Positions 1 through 11,023 of a stretch of DNA of 64,000 nucleotides are shown here, piece after piece. Position numbers and translations under genes: made by a program. Source of the DNA: Apodemus sylvaticus (taxonomy: Eukaryota > Chordata > Mammalia > Rodentia > Muridae). The notes beneath the pieces are model-generated. The model worked only from the letters and a program-made list of their open reading frames with translations, had not been told where the DNA came from and made no database searches. Each line of letters opens with the position of its first letter. Position 1 is the stretch's first letter. The stretch is from contig NC_067477.1 in assembly GCF_947179515.1 (NCBI RefSeq), forward strand, positions 130,083,896-130,147,895. Reading direction: 5' to 3'.

Positions 1-289
1 TATAGCAGCCAGTAGAATCATCAGTTAAAGACAGTTACTTATAAAGAGATCATCAATGCAAAATAATCTAGTAATCCATAGCAATCACATAATTGAAAAT
101 ATAAATATCAATTATAAACTAATCACATCAAAAGTAAAAAGAATGTATATTAAATGATCTTTTCAGTCAGAAAAATGACAAAGAAGTGAATAGATATGTA
201 AAGCTGACTTAAATATATTCTACACATCTATCACAACCACATGTTATGCCATTAATAAATGCAAAATTGTATTATTTGCCTCTTAACTC

Positions 290-735
290 ACCCTTTGGGT
301 CTGAGGAGCCTTGCAGGATTTTAAGAGCTTCCTTCTTCCCAATAAAGGGCTTCAGGGGCCCTAAGAATAAAAAGCATGAAGCACTGAGCCACCAATCTCT
401 TGCCAGTTGTGTCTGCCTGGGGCACAGCTAGCAGAGATGAGTTGTGCCCAGTCCCCTTAATTCCATTGTTTGGCTCTGCGCTTGCTCTATCATCTCGAGG
501 AGCCTTAGGGAACCCTAAGACTTTTTGCTTCCATGTGAAGGCCTGTGTGAGGCATTCTAAACAACTATCCCACCTACAACACTAACCCACCAGTCCCTTG
601 CTAGATGTGTCCACATGGGGCACAATCACCAGATTTGCATTCCATGCCCTCACCCATGGCTCCCACTGACTTCCTGAGGAATCCTGGATGATCAGGATCA
701 TCTAGCCATAAGAACACAATCAACAAGACGTAGGC
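290..735 (+). repeat. L1-A 5' UTR, tandem promoter monomers
   Basis: Imperfect tandem units with a period of about 195-198 bp: a GAGGAGCC-containing block recurs at 303 and 497, and a CCACC(A)..CTTG block at 389 and 587. About 200-bp monomers are the hallmark of murine L1 promoters (F-type is about 206 bp). They lie directly upstream of ORF1 remnants in the same orientation. The copies are too diverged to assign a subfamily. Confidence 0.65.
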
Positions 736-749
736 CAATGTTGACACCA

Positions 750-1730
750 TCAGAGCCCAGCTGTCTTGCTAAGTAGGCTTTGGATGTCCCAATGAATCTT
801 ATATCCAACCTTATAAAGATGAGAGAACCCTTCAAAGAGGAAATGAATAAATGCCTTAAAGACATAGAAAAATACACTCAAACAGGTATAGTCCCCAAAA
901 GAAGAAAATAAATATAAAGAAATACAAGACACTATGATCAAATACCTGGACATGAATAAGGTGTCCCAAAACTCAAAATGAAAATCAAAGCAATAAAGAA
1001 AACACAAACGGAGACAATTCTGGAAATTGAAAACCTATGGAAAGAGAACAGGAGCTACAAACAGAAGCATCGTCAACATAATACAAGAGATGGACAAGTG
1101 AATCTCAGGCATAGAAAATACAATAGAAGAAATTGATACATTGGTCAAAGAAAATGCAAAACCTAAAAAGTTCATGACACAAACATCCAGGAAATTTGCA
1201 ACACTATGAAAAGATCAAACCTAAGTATAGTAGGAATAGAAGAAGGGGAAGATTCCCAGTTAAAAGGCCCAGAAAACATCTTCAACAAAATCATAGAAGA
1301 AAATTTCCCTAACCTAAAGAAAGAGACTGCTATAAACATACAACAAACTTAAAGAACACCAAATAGATTGGGCCAGAAAAGAGAATCTTCCCACCACACA
1401 ATAATCAAAACCCCAAATCTACAGAACAAAGAAAGAATATTAAATGTGGCAAGGGAAAAGGGCAAGTAGCATATGACAGTAGACCTATCAGAATTACACC
1501 TAATGCAACAGAGGCTCTAAAAACTATAACGGCCTGTACAAATGTCTTACAGAAGCCCCCTAAGAGACTACAGATGTCAGCTAAGACTTATACCCAGCAA
1601 CACTTTCAATTATATAGATAGAGAAACTAAGACATTCCATGACAAACCAAATTGAAACAATATCTTTTCACTAATACAGTCCTACAGAGGATACTAAAAG
1701 AAAAACTCCAATACAAAAGGGTATCTACAA
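750..1730 (+). pseudogene. L1-A ORF1 remnant
   Basis: Degraded L1 ORF1, the RNA-binding nucleic-acid chaperone of the L1 particle. A lysine/glutamate-rich coiled-coil part is visible at about 820-1200. The RRM stretch resembling EDSQLKGPENIFNKIIEENF lies near 1250-1310, and the C-terminal block with RPIRIT lies near 1480-1500. Frames shift repeatedly and stops are frequent. Downstream at 1745 a CA repeat separates it from the ORF2 start. Confidence 0.75.
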
Positions 1731-1742
1731 CTAAGAAAACAC

Positions 1743-1744
<2 letters not shown>

Positions 1745-1779
<35 letters not shown>
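1745..1779. repeat. (CA)n microsatellite
   Basis: Uninterrupted CA dinucleotides in the ORF1-ORF2 spacer of L1-A, followed by a short ACC-rich stretch. Confidence 0.95.
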
Positions 1780-1781
<2 letters not shown>

Positions 1782-1799
1782 CCACCACCAAGATCAAAA

Positions 1800-1895
1800 T
1801 AACATCAATTAGCAATAATTGATCATTACTGTATCCCAACATCAATGGACTCAGTTCCCCAATAATAAGACACAAGTTAAAAGAATGGATGCACA
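1800..1895 (+). pseudogene. L1-A ORF2, first block (start of endonuclease domain)
   Basis: Similar to the beginning of L1 ORF2: the 'ISLNINGLN'-type segment is degenerate around ATCAATGGACTCAG, followed by the basic 'kRHRLtdWi' region around 1870-1890. The reading frame has stops and no credible start codon. ORF2 breaks off after about 1895 and resumes near 3340. Confidence 0.55.
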
Positions 1896-2045
1896 TATAG
1901 TTCAGCATTGCTGATAACTTTCCCCAAAAGCAAAACAAAACAAGACAAGACAAAACAAAACAAAACAAAACAAAACCGCACCACTTCAATTGCTTCTTTG
2001 AATAACTTATGAAAGTGAAAAGTATACTTAGAAGAATGTTTTTTT

Positions 2046-2759
2046 TTTATTTGATATAATTTATTAACATTTCCAATGATTTCCCCTTTTCTAGCCCCCC
2101 CCACTCCCCGAAAGTCCCGCAAGCCCCCTTCTCTTCCCCTGTCCTCCCACTCACCCCCTCCCACTTCCCCGTTCTGGTTTTGCCCTATACTGTTTCACTG
2201 AGTCTTTCCAGAACCAGGGGCCACTCCTCCTTTCTTCTTGTACCTCATTTGATGTGTGGATTATGTTTTGGGTATTCCAGTTTTCTAGGTTAATATCCAC
2301 TTATTAGTGAGTGCATACCATGATTCACCTTTTGAGTCTGGGTCACCTCACTTAGTATGATATTCTCTAGCTCCATCCATTTGCCTAAGAATTTCATGAA
2401 TTCATTGTTTCTAATGGCTGAATAGTACTCCATTGTGTAGATATACCATATTTTTGGCATCCACTCTTCTGTTGAGGGATACCTGGGTTCTTTCCAGCAT
2501 CTGGCAATTACAAATAGGGCTGCTATGAACATAGTAGAACATGTATCCTTATTACATGGTGGGGAGTCTTCTGGGTATATGCCCAGGAGTGGTATAGCAG
2601 GATCTTCTGGAAGTGAGGTGCCCAGTTTTCGGAGGAACCGCCAGACTGATTTCCAGAGTGGTTGTACCAATTTGCAACCCCACCAGCAGTGGAGGAGTGT
2701 TCCTCTTTCTCCACACCCTCTCCAACACCTGCTGTCTCCTGAATTTTTAATCTTAGCCA
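2046..2759 (-). mobile_element. 5'-truncated young L1 (3' end only)
   Basis: A - strand L1 tail: a T-run (poly(A) of the element) at 2039-2048, 3' UTR to about 2289, then the ORF2 C-terminus to 2759. It is bounded by a perfect 16-bp target-site duplication, AGAAGAATGTTTTTTT, at 2030-2045 and 2760-2775, so the insertion limits are exact. Its 3' UTR is nearly the same as in the full-length L1s at 3736 and 37049, marking one recently active family. Confidence 0.93.
2290..2757 (-). pseudogene. ORF2 C-terminal fragment of the truncated L1
   Basis: About 155 codons of the ORF2 C-terminus, open from the truncation point to the normal end ..SLISGY. The Cys-rich motif CX3CX7HX4C is intact (CWRG-C..H..C). 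There is no endonuclease or reverse transcriptase domain. It has no function on its own, but it is a useful comparison for the motif change in L1-2. Confidence 0.9.
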
Positions 2760-2775
2760 AGAAGAATGTTTTTTT

Positions 2776-3339
2776 ATAAACACTACTACATTCTGAAAAA
2801 GCAACCTTGGTGCCTGTCTAACGATACTGCATTGCTATTAACATTATGACTATGTATTATTGCAATTTTCAGTCTTAGTGTGAGGAGAAAAATGTTTTGC
2901 CAGTGTGAGTGCCATTCCATTCATTACCACTGATGTTACTAGTGAAGTTTTATTCTTATTTTGTTTGTTTTCTTCATCCTCATACTTTTATAATTAAAGA
3001 GCATGTTTGGCATATCACATGAATTCAATATACATATAATTAATTATTGACACTGTCAAAATATATGTTATCTGGCTATCATTCTGGAATCAAATAAAAT
3101 AAGCTTTTCTATAGCGTTAAAATAAAATGTTCATCACATTGTGAAATAAAATGCCCATCTGCTTCTTATTAGCATCAGGTGGCATTTCTAATGACTTCAG
3201 GAAAAAAAAAGAATAAATGAAAAAATAAGTAAACAAATAAGTTACAAAACAGTGTGATTCTAATTTTGAAAATAAAAAAATGTAAAAATGATGCTAGAAA
3301 AAATGAAAGAAAATTAAAAAGAATAAATGTGTAAACAGA
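2776..3339. other. AT-rich spacer interrupting L1-A ORF2
   Basis: About 560 bases of AT-rich DNA with A-rich runs near 3200-3330 and no recognised gene or repeat. With the flank at 1900-2029 it separates the first ORF2 block of L1-A from the second. It is either an unrecognised old insertion or badly decayed L1. Confidence 0.5.
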
Positions 3340-3721
3340 ATACATCATTCTGTTGTATGCAAGGAACACATCTCAGCAAAGATAGACATTACCTCAGGGT
3401 AAAGAGATAGAAAAGGTTTTCCAAGAAAATGGACCCAAGAAACAAGCAATATGTAATAAAATAAACACTCAACCAAATGTAATCAAAAGATATGGGAAAG
3501 GACACTTTATATTCATGAAAAAAATCTACCCAGAGGACTTCTCAAATCAGTACAGCTATGCCACAAATGCAACGATACCCACATCCATAAAAGAATTATT
3601 ACTAAAGCTTAAATCAGATATCATACCCAACACATTAATAGTGGAAGACTTTAACAGCCAACTTTCATCAATAGACAGGTCATGAAGACAGAAAGTAAAG
3701 AGACAAATAATGAAAATAACA
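3340..3721 (+). pseudogene. L1-A ORF2, endonuclease block
   Basis: Resumes at the 'CxQETHL' region (TGTATGCAAGGAACACATCTCAGC) and runs through degenerate equivalents of VGDFNT near 3640-3660 to the point where L1-1 inserted. There are several stops and frameshifts. It continues after the insert at 10380. Confidence 0.7.
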
Positions 3722-3742
3722 GAGGCTATAATTCTTTTTTTT

Positions 3743-3982
3743 AATTCGATATAATTTATTTACATTTCAAATGATTTCCCCTTTTCTAGCCCCTCACTAC
3801 CCGAAAGTCCCGTAAGTCCCCTTCTCTTCCCCTGTCCTCCCACCCACCCCTTCCCACTTCCCTGTTCTGGTTTTGCCGAATACTGTTTCATTGAGTCTTT
3901 CCAGAACCAGGGGCCACTCCTCCTTTCTTCTTGTACCTCATTTGATGTGTGGATTATGTTTTGGGTATTCCAGTTTTCTAGG
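3743..3982 (-). other. L1-1 3' UTR
   Basis: About 240 bp after the ORF2 stop, with the C-rich (G-rich in element sense) stretch at 3830-3860. It ends in an AATGTAAATAAAT-type terminus followed by the A tail. It is shared with the other young copies at 2046, 35087, 37049 and 45481. Confidence 0.85.
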
Positions 3983-6900
3983 TTAATATCCACTTATTAG
4001 TGAGTGCATACCATGATTCACCTTTTGAGTCTGGGTTACCTCACTTAGTATGATGTTCTCTAGCTCCATCCATTTGCCTAAGAATTTCATGAATTCATTG
4101 TTTCTAATGGCTGAATAGTAGTCCATTGTGTAGATATACCACATTTTTTGCATCCACTCTTCTGTTGAGGGATACCTGGGTTCTTTCCAGCATCTGGCAA
4201 TTATAAATAGAGCTGCTATGAACATAGTAGAGCATGTATCCTTCTTACATGCTGGGGAATCCTCTGGGTATATGCCCAGGAGTGGTATAGCAGGATCTTC
4301 TGGAAGTGAGGTGCCTAGTTTTCGGAGGAACCGCCAGACTGCTTTCCAGAGTGGTTGTACCAATTTGCAACCCCACCAGCAGTGGGGGAGTGTTCCTCTT
4401 TCTCCACACCCTCTCCAACACCTGCTGTCTCCTGAATTTTTAATCTTAGCCATTCTGACTGGTGTAAGATGAAATCTTAGGGTAGATTTGATTTGCATTT
4501 CTCTAATGATTGATGAAGTTGAGCATTTTTTAAGATGCTTCTCCGCCATCCGAATTTCTTCAGGTGAGAATTCCTTGTTTAACTCTGTACCCCATTTTTT
4601 AATAGGGTTGTTCGGTTTTCTGGAGTCTAACTTCTTGAGTTCTTTATATATATTGGACATTAGCCCTCTATCTGATGTAGGATTGGTGAAGATCTTTTCC
4701 CAATTTGTTGGTTGCCGATTTGTCCTCTTGATGGTGTCCTTTGCCTTACAGAAACTTTGTAATTTTATGAGGTCCCATTTGTCAATTTTTGCTCTTAGAG
4801 CATACGCTATTGGTGTGTTGTTCAGAAACTTTCTCCCTGTACCGATGTCCTCAAGGGTCTTCACCAGTTTCTTTTCTATTAGCTTCAGAGTGTCTGGCTT
4901 TATGTGGAGGTCCTTGATCCATTTGGATTTGAGTTTAGTACAAGGAGACAAGGAGGATCAATTTGCATTCTTCTGCATGCTGACCTCCAGTTGAACCAGC
5001 ACCATTTGTTGAAAAGGCTATCTTTTTTCCATTGGATGTTTTCAGCCTCTTTGTCGAGGATCAAGTGGCCATAGGTGTGTGGGTTCATTTCTGGATCTTC
5101 AATCCTGTTCCATTGATCCTCCTGCCTGTCACTGTACCAATACCATGCAGTTTTTAACACTATTGCTCTGTAGTATTGCTTGAGGCCAGGGATACTGATT
5201 CCCCCAGATTTTCTTTTGTTGCTGAGAATAGTTTTAGCTATCATGGGTTTTTTGTTGTTCCAGATGAATTTGATAATTGCTCTTTCTAACTCTGTGAAGA
5301 ATTGAGTTGGGATTTTGATTGGTATTGCATTGAATCTGTATATTGCTTTTGGCAAAATGGCCATTTTAACTATATTGATTCTACCGATCCATGAGCATGG
5401 GAGGTTTTCCCATTTTTTGAGGTCTTCTTCCATTTCTTTCTTCAGAGTCTTGAAGATCTTGTCATAAAGATCTTTCACATGTTTGGTAAGAGTCACCCCA
5501 AGATACTTTATACTGCTTGTGGCTATTGTGAACGGGGTCATTTCCCTAATTTCTTTCTCAGCCTGCTTATCCTTTGAGTATAGGAAGGCCACTGATTTGC
5601 TTGAGGTGATTTTATAACCTGCCACTTTGCTGAAGTTGTTTATCAGCTGTAGAAGCTCTCTAGTGGAGTTTTTTGGGTCACTTAGGTAGACTATCATGTC
5701 GTCTGTAAATAATGATAGTTTGTCTTCTTCCTTTCCAATTTATATCCCTTTGACCTCCTTATGTTGTTGAATTGCCTGAGCTAGTACCTCAAGTACAATA
5801 TTGAAAAGAGAAGGAGAAAGGGGGCAGCCTTGTTTGGTCCCTGATTTCAGTGGGATTGCTTCAAGTTTCTCTCCATTTAGTTTGATGCTGGCTACCGGTT
5901 TACTGTATATTGCTTTTACTATGTTTAGGTATGGGCCTTGAATTCCTGTTCTCTCCAAGACTTTAAGCATGAAAGGATGCTGAATTTTGTCAAATGCTTT
6001 TTCAGCCTCCAATGAAACGACCATGTGGTTTTGTTCTTTGAGTTTGTTTATTTAGTGGATTGTATTGATGGATTTCTGTATATTGAACCAACCCTGCATT
6101 CCCGGGATAAAGCCTACTTGATCATGGTGGACGATCGTTTTGATGTGTTCTTGGATTCGGTTGGCAAGAATTTTATTGAGTATTTTTGCATCGATGTTCA
6201 TAAGGGAAATTGGTCTGAAGTTCTCTTTCTTTGTTGGATCTTTGTGTGGCTTTGGTATCAGCGTAATTGTGGCTTCGTAGAAGGAATTGGGTAGTGTTCA
6301 TTCTGTTTGTATTTTCTGGAATAGTTTGAGGAGTATTGGTATTAACTCTTCTTTGAAGGTCTGATAGAATTCTGCACTGAAGCCATCTGGTCCTGTGCTT
6401 TTTTTGGTTGGAAGACTTTCTATGACTCCTTCTATTTCTTTAGGCATTATGGGACTGTTTAGATGGTCTAGTTGGTCCTGACTTAATTTTGGTATTTGGT
6501 ATCTGTCAAGGAAATTGTCCATTTCCTCCAGATTCTCCAGTTGTGTTGAGTATAGGCTTTTATAGTAGGATCTGATGATTTTTTGGATTTCCTCAGTTTC
6601 TGTTGTTATATCTCCCTTTTCATTTCTTTCTTTCTTTTTTTTTTTTTTTAAAGATTTTATTTATTTTACATATATATGATGAGTACTCTGTAACTGTCTT
6701 CAGACACACCAGAAGAGGGCGTCAGATCTTATTAGGGATGGTTGTGAGCCACCATGTGGTTGCTGGGATTTGAACTCAGGACCTTCGGAAGAGCAGTCAG
6801 TGCTCTTAACCGCTGAGCCATCTCTCCAGCCCCTCCCTTTTCATTTCTAAGTTTGTTAATTTGGATACTTCCTCTGTGCCCTTTGGTCAGTCTGGCTAAG

Positions 6901-8028
6901 GGTTTATCTATCTTGTTGATTTTCTCAAAGAACCAGCTCCTGGTTTCGTTGATTTTTTTGTATGGTTCTCTTTGTTTCTACTTGATTGATTTCAGCCCTA
7001 AGTTTGATGTTTTCCTGCCTTCTACTCCTCCTGGGTGAAATAGCTGCTTTTTGTTCCAGGGCTTTCAGGTGTGTCATTAAGCTGGTAATGTATGCTCTCT
7101 CCATTTTATTTTTGGAGGCACTCAGGGCTATGAGTTTTCCTCTTAGCACTGCTTTCATTGTGTCCCATAGATTTGGGTATGTTGTGTTTTCATTTTCATT
7201 GTGTTCTAAAAAGTCTTTAATTTCTTTCTTTATTTCTTCCTTGACCAAGGTATCATTGAGTAGAGTATTGTTCAGTTTCCACGTGTATGTGGGCTTTCTG
7301 TTGTTTCTGTTGCTATTGAAGACCACTTTTACTCCATAGTGATCAGATAGGAGGCATGGGATTAGTTCGATCTTCTTATATTTGTTGAGGTCTGTCTTGT
7401 GACCAATTATATGGTCGATTTTGGAGAAGGTACCATGAGGTGCTGAGAAAAAGGTATATTCTTTTGTTTTAGGATAGAATGTTCTATATATATCTGTTAA
7501 ATCTAATTGGTCCAAAGCTTCAATTAGTTTCATTGTGTCCCTGTTTAGTTTCTGTTTTCCTGATCGGTCCATTGAGGAAAGTGCAGTGTTGAAGTCACCC
7601 ACAATTATTGTGTTAGGTGCAATGTGTGCTTTGAATTTTAATAAAGTTTCTTTTACAAAAGAGTGTGCCCTTGCATTTGGAGCATAGATGTTCAGGATTG
7701 AGAGTTCTTCTTGTTGTATTTTTCCTTTGACCAGCAAGAAGTGTCCCTCAGAGTCTCTTTTGATGACTTTGGGTTGAAAGTCAATTTTATCTGATATTAA
7801 AATGGCTACTCCAGCTTGTTTCCTGAGACCATTTCCTTGTAAAATTGTCTTCCAGCCTTTTACTCTAAGGTAGTGTTTGTCTTTGACCCTGAGGTGTGTT
7901 TCCTGTAAGCAGCAAAATATAGGGTCCTGTTTACGTATCCAGTCAGTTAGTCTGTGTCTTTTTATTGGGGCATTAAGTCCATTGATGTTAAGAGATATTA
8001 AGGAATAGTGATTGTTACTTCCTATCAT
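3983..8028 (-). pseudogene. L1-1 ORF2 (endonuclease/reverse transcriptase), disrupted
   Basis: A full-length ORF2 frame by comparison with L1-2. The N-terminal endonuclease block is open from 8028 (MIGSNNHYS..) to about 6961, where a run of seven T replaces six (+1 frameshift). A B2 SINE sits at 6628-6832. Nonsense codons occur near 6298 (gga to tga), near 6050 (tac to taa) and at 5740-5742 (caa to taa). The polymerase motif FADD reads FTDD. One base is missing near 4952. The C-terminal Cys motif is intact. It cannot make functional protein. Confidence 0.93.
6628..6832 (-). mobile_element. B2 SINE inside L1-1 ORF2
   Basis: A tRNA-derived rodent SINE read on the - strand. The pol III A-box (TGGCTCAGCGG) lies near 6810-6820 and the B-box (GTTCAAATCCC) near 6765-6776. 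A T-rich stretch at 6628-6650 is its tail. It is flanked by a perfect 16-bp duplication CTCCCTTTTCATTTCT (6612-6627 and 6833-6848). It inserted after L1-1 and splits ORF2 between the endonuclease and the polymerase. Confidence 0.95.
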
Positions 8029-8087
8029 TTTTGACGTTATTTTTTAAATTTGATTGCTTAACTTCTTTTGGGTTTGATGAAAGGTTA

Positions 8088-9293
8088 CTATCTTGCTTTT
8101 TCCAGGGTGAAGTTTCCCTCCTTGTATTGGTGTTGTCCTCCTATTATCCTTTGTAGGGCTAGGTTTCTGGATAGATATTGGGTAAGCTTGGTTTTGTCAT
8201 GAAATATCTTAGTTTCTCCATCTATGGTGATTGAGAGTTTTGCTGGATATAGTAGTTTTGGTTGGCATTTGTGTTCTCTTAGAGTCTGCATGAGATCTGC
8301 CCAGGACCTTCTAGCCTTCATAGTCTCAGGTGAAAAGTCTGCTGTGATTCTGATAGGTCTTCCTTTATATGTTACTTGGCCTTTTTCTCTTACTGCCTTT
8401 AATATTCTTTCTTTGTTTAGAACATTTGGTGTTTTGATTATTATGTGACGGGAAGTATTTCTGTTCTGGTCCAGTCTGTTTGGAGTTCTGTAGGCTTCTT
8501 GTATATTCATGGGCATCTCTCTCTTTAGGTTAGGGAAGTTTTCTTCCATAATTTTATTGAAGATATTTGCTGGCCCTTTAAGTTGTAAATCTTCACTCTC
8601 ATCTATGCCTATAATCCTTAGGTTTGGTCTTCTCATTGTGTCATGGATTTCCTGGATATTTTGGGTTACAAGCTTTTTGCATTTTGCATTTTCTTTAACT
8701 GTTGAGTCCATGATTTCTATGGAATCTTCAGCATCTGAGATTCTTTCTTCTATCTCTTGTATTCTGTTGTTGATATTTGCATCTCTGTCCCCTGATTTCT
8801 TCCCAAGGCTTTCTATCTCCAAAGTTGTCTCCCTTTGAGTTTTCTTAGTTGTTTCTACTTCTGATTTTAGATCCTGGATGGTTTTGCTTAGCTCCTTCAC
8901 TTGCTTCTTTGTGCTTTCCTGTAATTCTTTAAGAGATTTTTGTGTTTCCTCTTTCATGACCTCATCCTGTTGACCAAAGTTCTCCTGTATTTCTTTAAGT
9001 TTTTTTTGTGTTTCCTAATTGTTGGCTTTTGTATTCTCCTGGATTTCTTTCAATGATTTTTGTTTATCCCTTGCAAGGGCTTCTAACTTTTGATCCATTT
9101 TCTCCTGAATTTCTTTAAGTATGTCCTTCATGTGTTCCTGTACCAGCATCATGACCAGTGATTTTAAATCCAAATCTTATTTTACTGGTGTGTTGGGGTA
9201 TCCAGGACATGCTGGTAGAGGAGAATTGGGTTCAGATGTTGCCATATTGCCTTGATTTCTCTTAGTGATGTTCCTGCGTTTGCCTTTTGCCAT
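8088..9293 (-). pseudogene. L1-1 ORF1, disrupted
   Basis: ORF1 (RNA-binding coiled-coil protein) starts at the ATG ending at 9293 (MAKGKRRN-type N-terminus). It meets a TAA near 9178-9180 and a TAG near 9017. From 8957 the frame is open for 289 codons: coiled coil, then RRM with the NLRIIG and GPANIFNKIMEENFPN blocks, then the C-terminal domain with RPIRITADFSPETM. It has one copy of the 66-bp coiled-coil repeat where L1-2 has two. The two N-terminal stops make it a pseudogene. Confidence 0.9.
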
Positions 9294-10365
9294 CTAGTTC
9301 TCACTGGTGTTACTTGGTCTTGTCAGTGCTGGACTCACCAGTGCAAGCTGCCCCTTCCCAGTTGACCTCTGGTGCACATCTTACCCCCTGCACTGCCTGT
9401 AGACAGGGTGCTGCTGCCCAGGCTGTTCAGATCCCGAAGCAGGCACCTGAAGGCTCCCGCTGGGGCCCGCTGGATTCACTGGAGCACACTGACTTCTCCT
9501 AGCTGGCCGCCCAGAATCCCCTCTAGCCTCTTGCAGGACCTGGAGATGTGGTGTTGCCGCCCAGGCTGATCTGGATACGGAAGCGGAGAGAGTTGAGCTG
9601 TGTTCTGATCACTCTGCTGGGCAGCCGATCCCCCAACCGGGCTGGCGCACACAAGGTTAGCCTGGCCGCCCAGGCCCTGAGTCCAGGCAAAAGCCTGGGA
9701 GGCCAAGGTCCGAGCCAAGTTCCCCTAGGGCTATGACTGTTAATTGGGTCTGCCTGGTGACCAGGATGGCGGGCGTGTGCGCCCGCGCTCCCTGAAAGTG
9801 CCGGGAGAGTCTGCTGTGCTAACAACCTCCTGGGCGGGTTGACTCACAGATGGCCCACCAAGTCGCCCAGATCTTGGGGTCAGTCCTGTGCCTTTGGGGC
9901 CTAGACCCCTGCTTTGTTAGCCTCAGGCTATGCCCGTTATGGCTCTGCTCGCCAGAGCTCTCTGTTGTCCTGCAGGCAAAATGGCGGCGCGCGCGCAGGC
10001 CTGGGCAAAAAACCTCCTGGCTGGGTTGGCGCCCTGATGGCTCCCCTGAACACCCCAGGGCCTGGGTGCAGGCCAACGCCCGTCGGGCTCAGACCCCCGC
10101 GGTGTTGGCCTCGGATTATGTTTGTGTACCTCAGTCTGTCAGATGTCACTGGAGTTTGAAATCAAGATGGAGAGGCCGAGTTCTGAAGTGGCTTCCGTGC
10201 AGCGAAAGGTGCCGCAAAACCGCAGCTGTTTGCAGCCCAGCTGGTCAGCGAAGGTCAGTGGTCGTGGGCTCAGGGCCTAACTGGACCCTGTGTCGCCTTG
10301 GTTCCACTGCTGATGGCCCTTCAGCTGGACCAGCAACTGCTATACTGCCGCTGCCGCCGCTGCCC
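9294..10365 (-). promoter_or_regulatory. L1-1 5' UTR / internal promoter
   Basis: GC- and CpG-rich 1.07-kb leader upstream of ORF1, standing out from the AT-rich surroundings. It carries AAAATGGCGGC (YY1-type core) at 9978-9988 and a CAAGATGG near 10163. Compared with L1-2 it lacks a stretch of about 95 bp (after about 9600) and about 20 bp near 10168. At the extreme 5' end it has extra GCTGCCGCTGCCGCC sequence (10345-10365). Confidence 0.75.
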
Positions 10366-10379
10366 GAGGCTATAATTCT

Positions 10380-11020
10380 AATGGACCTAACAGATATCTA
10401 TAGAACATTTCACCCAAACTTTCTCCAAAATTGACGACATAATCAGTCACAAAGCAGGTCTCAACAGATACAAGTAGAATGAAATAACTCCTTGCATCTT
10501 ATCAGATTGCCATGGATTAAAGCTGGACTTCAACAACCGAAACAACAGAAAGTCCACATACTCATGGAAACTGAACACGTCTCTACTTAATGATAATGTT
10601 GTCATGAAAGAAAGAAAGAGAGAGGAGGGAGAGAGAAAGAGAGAGAAAGGAAAGAAGGAAGAGAGAGAAAGGAAGGAAGGAAGGAAGAAAAACAGAAAGA
10701 AAGAAAAACAGAAAGAAAGAAAGAAAAACAGAAAGAAGAAAGAAAAACAGAAAGAAATGAAAGACTTTCTAGAATTCAATGAAAATGAGGATACAGCATA
10801 CTCAAACTTAAGGGACACCATAAAAGTACTACTTAGTTTATAGTGTTAAGTATGCCATAAAGAAATTGGAGAGTTCTCATACTAACAATTTAAAAGTACT
10901 CCTGAAAGCTCTAGAAAAATTAGAAGAGGCAAACACATACATGAGGAGTAGATAGCAGAAAATAATCAAACTCAGAGCTGAAATCAATCAATTAGAAACA
11001 AAGAGAACAATAGGAGCAGA
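10380..11020 (+). pseudogene. L1-A ORF2, third block
   Basis: Continues the endonuclease end ('LTDIYRTFHP', TFSKIDD near 10390-10440) into the spacer region before the reverse transcriptase. It contains a purine microsatellite at 10604-10758. The frame is broken. It ends near AATAGGAGC, where a 3' UTR piece interrupts it. Confidence 0.75.
10604..10758. repeat. Purine-rich simple repeat (AAAGA/GGAA-type) in ORF2
   Basis: About 155 bases containing only A and G apart from a few C. It occupies the place of the Lys/Glu-rich 'KKEIKKEIKDFLEFNENE' codons of ORF2, so an expansion of a purine-rich coding stretch is likely. The long Lys/Arg/Glu reading frame here is an artefact of composition. Confidence 0.85.
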
Positions 11021-11023
11021 GGC

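Larger units (their letters stand above)
3736..10365 (-). mobile_element. Full-length young L1 (L1-1), disabled, inserted in L1-A
   Basis: A complete - strand L1: tail at 3735-3742, 3' UTR, ORF2, ORF1 and a 1.07-kb GC-rich 5' UTR. A perfect 14-bp duplication GAGGCTATAATTCT (3722-3735 and 10366-10379) flanks it. Removing the element and one copy rejoins L1-A ORF2. It is closely similar to L1-2 (37049-43613) over its whole length, but it carries a B2 SINE, nonsense codons and frameshifts in both ORFs. Confidence 0.95.

Noticed and set aside
9287..10434. Long GC-rich frames (up to 194 codons) in the L1-1 5' UTR
   Set aside because: A GC-rich leader has few stops by chance. The frames are not kept in the L1-2 leader, so there is no sign of a coding gene.
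10447..10843. Reading frames rich in Lys/Arg/Glu (+) or Phe/Ser/Leu (-)
   Set aside because: Composition artefact of the purine repeat at 10604-10758 inside L1-A.
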